Shown here in pieces: positions 58,658 to 64,000 of a DNA stretch of 64,000 nt. Origin of the DNA: Pseudomonadota bacterium (GTDB taxonomy: Bacteria; Desulfobacterota; Binatia; UBA9968); the NCBI GenBank assembly GCA_021324155.1, contig JAJPJQ010000027.1, positions 21,885 to 85,884 of the forward strand. Reading direction: 5' to 3'. How positions within the stretch are numbered: position 1 is the first letter of the stretch; every line of letters starts with the position of its first letter. The position numbers and the translations under genes are program-made. Below the pieces are notes generated by a model that worked only from the letters and a program-made list of their open reading frames with translations, had not been told where the DNA came from and did not search any database.

Positions 58658-60622
58658 GTGATTACCCGTCTTCCAGTACAAACCGAGCATGACAGTTACT
58701 TCCGTACAGTTAGAAATCACGCGCTGATGTTGTCGTACGGTACCCTCATGGACGGGTTAAACGTTACGATAATGACAAATAGCGTTGTCGACAGCGACGG
58801 TTTGCTGATACTGCAAGACCGCTCCTCGTCCAAATCCCGTCCGGCAGCCGACATCGTTATGTATGGAATCCTTTTGGCGAATGGCGCTCTGCAGTTCGCG
58901 TTTGCGTTAAGAACTGAAGACGTTATTTATGGCATGACAAACTTCGAGCTCGCGCGTTCGCTCCTCGAGAAGAGCTTCTATGGCTACAACTTCACACCCG
59001 AAACTGTGTACCCGCCTGGCTTCCCGGCGATCTTGGCGGTGCTTTGCGCCACCGCGGGCTGTAGTCATGCGGTCCTGCTCAGCACAGGGATAATCTCTTC
59101 AATACTGGGAATGATTGTTAGCTACGAACTGCTCCGCTATCTCCAAGGTCGAGCGGTCGCGGTAATTTCATGTCTCTTGCTCGCCACTTCGTCGATTTTC
59201 TTTGCGCAAGCAACACGCGCCGTTGCTGCCGATCTGCCGTACTTTTTTATAAGTATGGTCATTCTCTGGCTAGCCGTAATATTAAACGCTACGAAAAATT
59301 CATGCGTAAAGATAATCGTAGCGTTGCTTTGCGGTCTCTCATTAGCCGCGTCACTGCTTATCCGCTCCGCCGGAATCGCGCTCCTTGCAGGGCTTATTGG
59401 CTGGTTGGTCGTCTCCTTTTTCGCGGACAAAACGAATGCGATGCGGCGGCTAAAGATTTTTCTTCCTCTTTTACTTCTTGGAATCCTGGTTCAGGGTCTC
59501 TGGATGCATTGGGCAATGGAGCACGAGGCCCTTCAATGGCCGATGCTAGAAGGTTATCCAAAATCCTATCTGGCTCAACTGAAGGTCAAGAATGGAAATC
59601 ACCCCGAGCTGGGAACGGCGACCTTAGGCGATATTCCCGCGCGTGTGACGCGGAATCTCAATGATCAGGCGGTGGTATTAGCAAGACTTTTGACGCGGAA
59701 GGAGTACATAAATCCTTCTTGGTTTTCACCGCTGGTTGCTGGTCCGGTCTTTCTTGTCCTTCTCGGCTTAGGCTTGTCGATATGGCGTCGGGGAGGCAGT
59801 TTGCCGGAGTGGTACTTCATCTCTTACGAAACTATGTGCCTGCTATGGCCGTGGTTCGGTGACATAAGATTCTTTTTACCCGTTGCGCCTCTGGCATGTC
59901 TCTACCTCTGGCGTGGAGGCGCAGTCCTTCTTGGTTTTGCCCACCAAAGACCGCGGGTAGTCGGCGCGTGGACCTTTCCCGTGTCAGTTCTTCTTGGCAT
60001 CGATGCCGTTTACTGGGCTTGGCACTCTGCACAGGTCCAACCCACAGTAGCGGCAATCTTCTGGGCATCCCTCGCTGCTATTTCTGCCCGGATAGCATTG
60101 ACGCGCCCATGTCGAGATCCACAGGCTTTTGCATCATTCTCGTCGCGATTTCGGATGCTTCCTTCGCTGCGGAAAAAATCCTCGTTGACGGTGCCACGAA
60201 TCCTCGGGGCGGTGACTGTTGCTGTCCTTGTCTTCGTCGGCTTCCGCCAAGAACTGGCGGAGGGTCGCCACAATCTCACCTTCGATCTGACATCACTGTC
60301 TTCTTACGTCGATATCAAGGCTGGGAAATGGATTGCCGCGAATACTCCCAGTAGCGCCATCGTGATGGGTCGAAACAGGAGCATAATTTACCACTATAGC
60401 AAGCACAAAGTAGTCTGGTTTCCTCCCAGCAGCGATCCGCAGATCCTCATGGAGGGCATTCGCAACCAGAAGGTCGAGTTTGTCATAATCACCGCGCGAC
60501 GCCAAAACTACTGGCTCCCTCCTGAGAGCGTCTGTTTCGATTCAGTTTATCGTGCTTATCCCAAGGCCTTCGAACTCGTCCACGAAGACTTGCTCTTCAG
60601 AGTTTTCAAAGTGGTGGCCTGA
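58658..60622 (+). CDS. Polytopic membrane glycosyltransferase (ArnT/PMT-like, GT-C fold)
   Basis: Up to 654 residues, with about 12 transmembrane helices, e.g. VVSFFADKT preceded by GIALLAGLIGWL, and LKIFLPLLLLGILVQGLWMH. The N-terminal loop has SFYGYNFTPETVYPPGFPAI, where an acidic residue is expected near the first helix (RTEDVIYG). The C-terminal soluble part (KAGKWIAANTPSSAIVMGRN; YHYSKHKVVWFPPSSD) is periplasmic. Such enzymes transfer a sugar from a polyprenyl phosphate donor. The GTG at 58658 is the furthest start; a Met before LSYGTLMDGLN or MYGILLANG may be the true one. AT-rich codon use suggests transfer. Confidence 0.75.
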   Translation: MITRLPVQTEHDSYFRTVRNHALMLSYGTLMDGLNVTIMTNSVVDSDGLLILQDRSSSKSRPAADIVMYGILLANGALQFAFALRTEDVIYGMTNFELARSLLEKSFYGYNFTPETVYPPGFPAILAVLCATAGCSHAVLLSTGIISSILGMIVSYELLRYLQGRAVAVISCLLLATSSIFFAQATRAVAADLPYFFISMVILWLAVILNATKNSCVKIIVALLCGLSLAASLLIRSAGIALLAGLIGWLVVSFFADKTNAMRRLKIFLPLLLLGILVQGLWMHWAMEHEALQWPMLEGYPKSYLAQLKVKNGNHPELGTATLGDIPARVTRNLNDQAVVLARLLTRKEYINPSWFSPLVAGPVFLVLLGLGLSIWRRGGSLPEWYFISYETMCLLWPWFGDIRFFLPVAPLACLYLWRGGAVLLGFAHQRPRVVGAWTFPVSVLLGIDAVYWAWHSAQVQPTVAAIFWASLAAISARIALTRPCRDPQAFASFSSRFRMLPSLRKKSSLTVPRILGAVTVAVLVFVGFRQELAEGRHNLTFDLTSLSSYVDIKAGKWIAANTPSSAIVMGRNRSIIYHYSKHKVVWFPPSSDPQILMEGIRNQKVEFVIITARRQNYWLPPESVCFDSVYRAYPKAFELVHEDLLFRVFKVVA

Positions 60623-60699
60623 TCTTTGAACACCGGATGGATTCGGTTTTCCGGAAACGCGGCGAAACCGAACCTTTGCCGAAAAGTGTTGGGAAGTTT

Positions 60700-60775
<76 letters not shown>

Positions 60776-60784
60776 GATGAGAAG

Positions 60785-60857
60785 TGAGCCGTCTGGGACT
60801 CGAACCCAGGGCCCTCGCCTTAAAAGGGCGATGCTCTACCAACTGAGCTAACGGCTC
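60785..60857 (-). tRNA. tRNA-Lys (anticodon UUU)
   Basis: Minus strand: acceptor GAGCCGT pairs with ACGGCTC; D arm TAGCTCAGTTGGTAGAGC. The anticodon stem TCGCC/GGCGA encloses CTTTTAA, giving anticodon TTT. T arm CTGGG-TTCGAGT-CCCAG. 73 bases, no encoded CCA. Upstream partner of tRNA-Glu. Confidence 0.95.
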
Positions 60858-60974
60858 GGAAACAGAACATCCATTCATAACGGGAATAGGCGGTCAAGTC
60901 AACGAAATCGCCGCAAAAACGCGCCGCGGCGCCGTATTGCAACGGCCTTCTTAACAGTGGTATTTGAAGCTTCT

Positions 60975-61988
60975 ATGAGCAAGCTCGACGAGCTCAACCG
61001 CGAGTTGGAAGAAAAAAATCTGCTCGGCTACTGGAACATCGTGCGCGGCCGCGGCGACGATTACGAGCCGAGATCCTCGTTCGAGCCATCGCTGTGGAAG
61101 TGGAAAGATATTTGGAGCGGGCTCGAAAAGGCCGGCGAGACGCTCGACCTCGAGCAATCGTTCCGCCGCTTCATCGCGTTCGCGACGCCGTCGCTCGGCG
61201 GCACCACGACCCACACGCTGCTGTTAGGCGCCCAGCTCGTCAAGCCCGGCGAGATCGCCAAGGCGCACCATCACACGATGGGCGCGATCCGCTTCGTGGT
61301 CAAAGGAGGCGGCGCGCAGACCGTCGTCGACGGCGAACCGTTCCCGATGTATCCCGGTGATCTTGTCACTACGCCGGGCTGGACGTGGCACGATCATTAC
61401 AATGGATCCAAGGAACCGATCGTCTGGCTCGACGGCGCCGACGGGCCGTTGATGAGATTTCTCCAGGTGGGATTCGGTGAGCGCTACGAATCCGATCAGC
61501 AGTCGCAGATTCGGGCCGTCGGCACATCGGCGTACGAGCTCTCGCCGGTGCGCCCATCGTGGATCAAAGACGCGAAACAGCCTCCGGCATATCGGTACAA
61601 GTGGGAAGACACCGAAAAAGCGCTCAACGCGCTCGGCGAGCGGCCCGGCGATCCGCACGACGGCATCGTGCTGCGCTATGCCAATCCCGTGAACGGCGGG
61701 CCGACGCTGCCGACGCTGTCGTGCGAGATGCACATGCTCAGACCGGGCGAAAAAACGAAGGCGCATCGCCATACGAGCAGCGCGATCTACCACGTTTTTC
61801 GCGGTAGCGGCTCGACGATGATCGACGGCGCGCGCCGTGAGTGGGAAGCAGGGGATTCCTTCACCGTGCCGCTCTGGCGGTGGCATGCGCACGCGAACCA
61901 AGGCCGCGAGGCGGCGTTGCTCTTCGTCATGAACGATAGGCCCGTGCTCGACAGCTTCGGCTGGTATCGTGAAGAGGCGCGGGAGTAG
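60975..61988 (+). CDS. Gentisate-1,2-dioxygenase-like bicupin
   Basis: 337 residues. Gentisate dioxygenases are Fe(II) bicupins that open the ring of gentisate or salicylate-type acids with O2. Cupin 1 has GEIAKAHHHTMGAIRFVVKG (~97-116) and a downstream TWHDHYN; cupin 2 has KTKAHRHTSSAIYHVFRGSG (~264-283) and RWHAHANQG. The Fe-binding histidines of cupin 1 are present, and cupin 2 retains its HRH. I start at ATG 60975 (MSKLDELNRELEE); the frame back to 60957 has no ribosome-binding site. It is followed by an RraA-family gene, as in other aromatic-acid operons. Substrate by homology only. Confidence 0.85.
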   Translation: MSKLDELNRELEEKNLLGYWNIVRGRGDDYEPRSSFEPSLWKWKDIWSGLEKAGETLDLEQSFRRFIAFATPSLGGTTTHTLLLGAQLVKPGEIAKAHHHTMGAIRFVVKGGGAQTVVDGEPFPMYPGDLVTTPGWTWHDHYNGSKEPIVWLDGADGPLMRFLQVGFGERYESDQQSQIRAVGTSAYELSPVRPSWIKDAKQPPAYRYKWEDTEKALNALGERPGDPHDGIVLRYANPVNGGPTLPTLSCEMHMLRPGEKTKAHRHTSSAIYHVFRGSGSTMIDGARREWEAGDSFTVPLWRWHAHANQGREAALLFVMNDRPVLDSFGWYREEARE

Positions 61989-62009
61989 GGCGGAGAAGGA
62001 GTGAATTAG

Positions 62010-62669
62010 ATGGATCAACTCGTAAACCGTCTCGCCAAGCTCGACACCTGCGCCGCTTCCGACGCGCTTGATCGCCTGGGTCTTCGCGGCGCGACGATCG
62101 GCATCCGGCCCACGTGGCCGTGCGCGCGTATCGTCGGGCGCGCCGTTACCTGTAAGATCAAGCCTGCCGGTCTGGAAAAATCGAAAGTTCACCTCGGCAC
62201 GCCGGCGATCGAAGCCGCCAAGGAAACCGACATCATCGTCGTAGACAACGGCGGACGTCCCGACGTATCGGCGTGGGGCGGACTGCTATCACTCGCGTCG
62301 AAGCAAAAGAAGCTCAGCGGCGTCGTCATCGACGGCGCCTGCCGCGATGTCGACGAGAGCCGTGAGGTAGGCTTTCCTGTTTACGCACGCGCGGTCGTGC
62401 CCGTGACCGCGCGGGGGCGCATCATGCAGGATAGTGTTAATGAGGAAATCGAGTGCGGCGGTGTGCAGGTCCATCCCGGCGATCTCGTGATCGCCGACGG
62501 CAGCGGCGTCGTCATCATTCCGTCGTCGCGCGCGGAGGAGGTCGTCGCCGAAGCAGAGAAGATCGCCGCGCACGAGGCGAAGATGGCCGAAGCAGTGCGC
62601 AGCGGCCGTTCCGTTATGGAAATCATGGAAACGCTCGGCTATGAGTCGATGCTCAGAAAAGACAAGTGA
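62010..62669 (+). CDS. RraA-family protein (HMG/CHA aldolase or oxaloacetate-decarboxylase type)
   Basis: A 219-residue soluble protein of the RraA/HMG-aldolase superfamily. It has CAASDALDRLGLRGATIG, DNGGRPDVSAWGGLLSLASK, and the catalytic segment GVVIDGACRDVDESREVGFP, whose G-x20-R-D signature separates aldolase-type members (R-D present here) from the RNase E regulator RraA. These enzymes cleave 4-carboxy-4-hydroxy-2-oxoadipate or 4-hydroxy-4-methyl-2-oxoglutarate, or decarboxylate oxaloacetate, with a divalent metal. Lower-ring cleavage is a natural partner for the bicupin 21 bases upstream. Not an RNase E regulator by motif. Confidence 0.88.
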   Translation: MDQLVNRLAKLDTCAASDALDRLGLRGATIGIRPTWPCARIVGRAVTCKIKPAGLEKSKVHLGTPAIEAAKETDIIVVDNGGRPDVSAWGGLLSLASKQKKLSGVVIDGACRDVDESREVGFPVYARAVVPVTARGRIMQDSVNEEIECGGVQVHPGDLVIADGSGVVIIPSSRAEEVVAEAEKIAAHEAKMAEAVRSGRSVMEIMETLGYESMLRKDK

Positions 62670-62743
62670 AGTCGTGCCCATAGAATATCAATACAAAAAT
62701 ATTTCATACCTTAATTAACTTACCGATTTCGTTGCTTTTTTTC

Positions 62744-62772
62744 TTGCCTCCGACCTTGGCTTTCGCTATACC
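62744..62772 (+). promoter_or_regulatory. Candidate sigma-70-type promoter before the type-1 binding protein
   Basis: TTGCCT (62744-62749), exactly 17 bases, TATACC (62767-62772), each four of six to consensus. It ends ~38 bases before ATG 62811 in a 141-base AT-rich gap that follows the RraA gene. Confidence 0.4.
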
Positions 62773-62810
62773 CAATTAGCCGAATTACGCTGATCGTCGA
62801 TCGACCCAAT

Positions 62811-63929
62811 ATGCTTAGGACGATGAAGTCGAAATATATTTTGTCAGCCATTCTATTCTTCTACCTAGTCGTTCTATCCACGCCAGCGCGCGCCGATTGG
62901 AAACAGGATTGGGAGAAGACCGTAGCCGCGGCAGAGAAAGAAGGCGAGGTCACGCTCTACGGCCAGGCGCGCGTCGGCGTCAATGAAGCGCTTAACGAGT
63001 TTTCCAAAGTTTATCCCAAGATTCGTCTCAACTTCGTCGGCGGACAGGGCAGCGAGCTCGGCAAGAAAGTTATGGCCGAGAAGCGTGCGGACAAACATCT
63101 GGTCGATGTCGCCGTCGGCGGCGGCGGGACAATGGTGCTCGTCTATCACAAGGCCGGGCTTTTGCAGCCGATGAGTTCGGCGTTCATCCTGCCGGAAGTC
63201 GCCGACGCTTCGCTCTGGTGGGAGAAGAAGCACCACTATGCCGATCCGGATAACCGCACCGTTTTTATGGCGCAGGGCGACGTCGACGATCGCATGGGCG
63301 CCTACAACAAGAATCTGGTCAAAGGCAGTGATATTCAGTCGTGGTGGGACGTGCTGGAGCCGCGCTGGCGCGGGAAGATCGTTATGTCGGATCCCAAATG
63401 GGCAGGCAATATCGGCACGTGGCGCTACTTTTATTATTCGCCGCAGCTCGGGCCGAAGTTTCTCCGTCGTTTACTCGAAGAGGCGCGTCCGATTTTCTCG
63501 ACCGACGAGCGCCTGATGGTCGACTGGGTCGGCTCCGGCAAATACGCGATGTATCTGCTTGCAAAAGACGAGAACATCGCGCTCGCGATCAAGCAAGGAC
63601 TGCCGATCGACACTTTACGCAGCCAAAAGGACGGGGGTCTGATGACTACGGGCTCCGGCCATCTGGCGTATTTCAAGAATCCGCCGCACCCGAATGCGGC
63701 CAAAGTCTACGTCAACTGGTTTTTGTCCAAGCAGGGGCAGAATACTTGGCAGAAGTACACCCTCAATAATTCTCTCCGTACGGATATACCCAAAGACATA
63801 CTGCCGCGGGCGGCGGACCAAGTGCCGAAGGAAGGCCGAACTTATTTCGTCACGAGCCTGCCGCAGTACGAAGACGTTACGCCTCTGAGGAAACTCGTCG
63901 ACGAGGTGTTGGCCAAGCGCGGAAATTAG
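62811..63929 (+). CDS. Extracellular solute-binding protein, family 1 (Fe3+/polyamine-like)
   Basis: A 372-residue exported binding protein of a family different from the NMT1/THI5 set. The leader runs to ~residue 29 (TPARADW). The body reads TVAAAEKEGEVTLYGQARVG, LNEFSKVYPKIRLNFVGGQG and later IQSWWDVLEPRWRGKIVMSD, as in AfuA/FbpA-type receptors. MLRT at 62811 and MKSK at 62823 are both possible starts. Ligand unknown; the family also binds thiamine and organophosphonates. The permease genes may lie just outside the window. It is preceded by a candidate promoter. Confidence 0.9.
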   Translation: MLRTMKSKYILSAILFFYLVVLSTPARADWKQDWEKTVAAAEKEGEVTLYGQARVGVNEALNEFSKVYPKIRLNFVGGQGSELGKKVMAEKRADKHLVDVAVGGGGTMVLVYHKAGLLQPMSSAFILPEVADASLWWEKKHHYADPDNRTVFMAQGDVDDRMGAYNKNLVKGSDIQSWWDVLEPRWRGKIVMSDPKWAGNIGTWRYFYYSPQLGPKFLRRLLEEARPIFSTDERLMVDWVGSGKYAMYLLAKDENIALAIKQGLPIDTLRSQKDGGLMTTGSGHLAYFKNPPHPNAAKVYVNWFLSKQGQNTWQKYTLNNSLRTDIPKDILPRAADQVPKEGRTYFVTSLPQYEDVTPLRKLVDEVLAKRGN

Positions 63930-63931
63930 CC

Positions 63932-64000
63932 ATGCCGAGACAGCTTACATCGCTCGCTGCGGTTATCGTTTTCCTGTTACTCGGCGCGCCGCTGTATGCC
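63932..64000 (+). CDS. Start of another exported protein (cut by window end)
   Basis: An ATG two bases after the stop of the type-1 binding protein opens 23 codons, MPRQLTSLAAVIVFLLLGAP then LYA. This is a complete-looking Sec signal peptide. It is probably a further binding protein in the same message; nothing more can be seen. Confidence 0.6.
   Translation, partial: MPRQLTSLAAVIVFLLLGAPLYA

Noticed and set aside
58417..58692. 91-codon plus-strand frame at the island edge
   Set aside because: No recognisable motif, overlaps the glycosyltransferase start and has no ribosome-binding site.
62010..62669. Regulator of RNase E (RraA proper)
   Set aside because: The aldolase-type Arg-Asp segment (GACRDVDESRE) is present, pointing to the enzyme branch of the superfamily.

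Overview
The window is GC-rich, densely packed DNA from a Gram-negative-type bacterium. Signs are many Sec signal peptides on solute-binding proteins, cytochrome bd, a lipoprotein OppA and a miaB/DUF151 pair. The long run of NMT1/THI5-type binding proteins, the mix of aromatic-acid enzymes and the miaB-DUF151 order fit uncultivated lineages once filed under Deltaproteobacteria (Binatota/Rokubacteria/Tectomicrobia-like). This placement is an inference: no rRNA or marker tree is available here.

Layout. 1-2558: end of a CARDB/FN3-type surface protein, two small conserved-type hypothetical genes, and a heme-oxygenase-like diiron protein (HDO1). 2616-23714: an almost gap-free plus-strand block of about 21 kb. 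It holds ten NMT1/THI5-like binding proteins, a CoxL-type molybdenum hydroxylase subunit, a 35-codon coupled mini-gene, an M20 peptidase, a bicupin, a VOC protein, a twice-repeated [binding protein - HDO - HDO] unit, cydAB and an SDR without the catalytic tyrosine. 23711-30000: a membrane protein, a rhomboid, a LysR regulator, a small zinc-ribbon protein and oppABC without ATPases. 30033-38381: an M19 dipeptidase, two more binding proteins, an amidohydrolase, a UbiD decarboxylase, a 48-residue zinc ribbon and a second CoxL-type subunit. 38378-43821: an AI-2E-family protein and the only complete NitT/TauT-type transporter (permease, ATPase, binding protein, plus a leaderless binding-protein-like gene). 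43843-57532: MoxR/CoxE-like maturation pair, miaB, DUF151 nuclease, TPR protein, DUF5996 protein, a methyltransferase-GNAT fusion, a PsiE-like membrane protein, two MFS transporters, a glycosyltransferase-like gene, a fifteenth binding protein and an MBL hydrolase. 57540-60857: a second glycosyltransferase-like gene and a probable small island at the 3' end of tRNA-Glu, next to tRNA-Lys. 60975-64000: a gentisate-dioxygenase-like bicupin, an RraA-family protein, a type-1 binding protein and the start of another exported protein.

How it may work together. Fifteen NMT1/THI5-like binding proteins share one permease/ATPase pair in the window, so most are orphans that must use a shared or distant transporter or act otherwise. 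The most striking unit is 15682-23714. There, secreted binding proteins are coupled by 1-nt stop/start overlaps to cytoplasmic proteins carrying the full HDO diiron ligand pattern (acidic-x6-H, E, H-x3-D-x2-H), followed by a terminal oxidase and a variant SDR. I read this as a candidate uptake-plus-oxygenation module for an unknown, possibly aromatic or N-heterocyclic, small molecule. The decarboxylases (UbiD, ACMSD-type amidohydrolase), molybdenum hydroxylase subunits, cupins and RraA protein fit a wider aromatic-acid catabolic theme.
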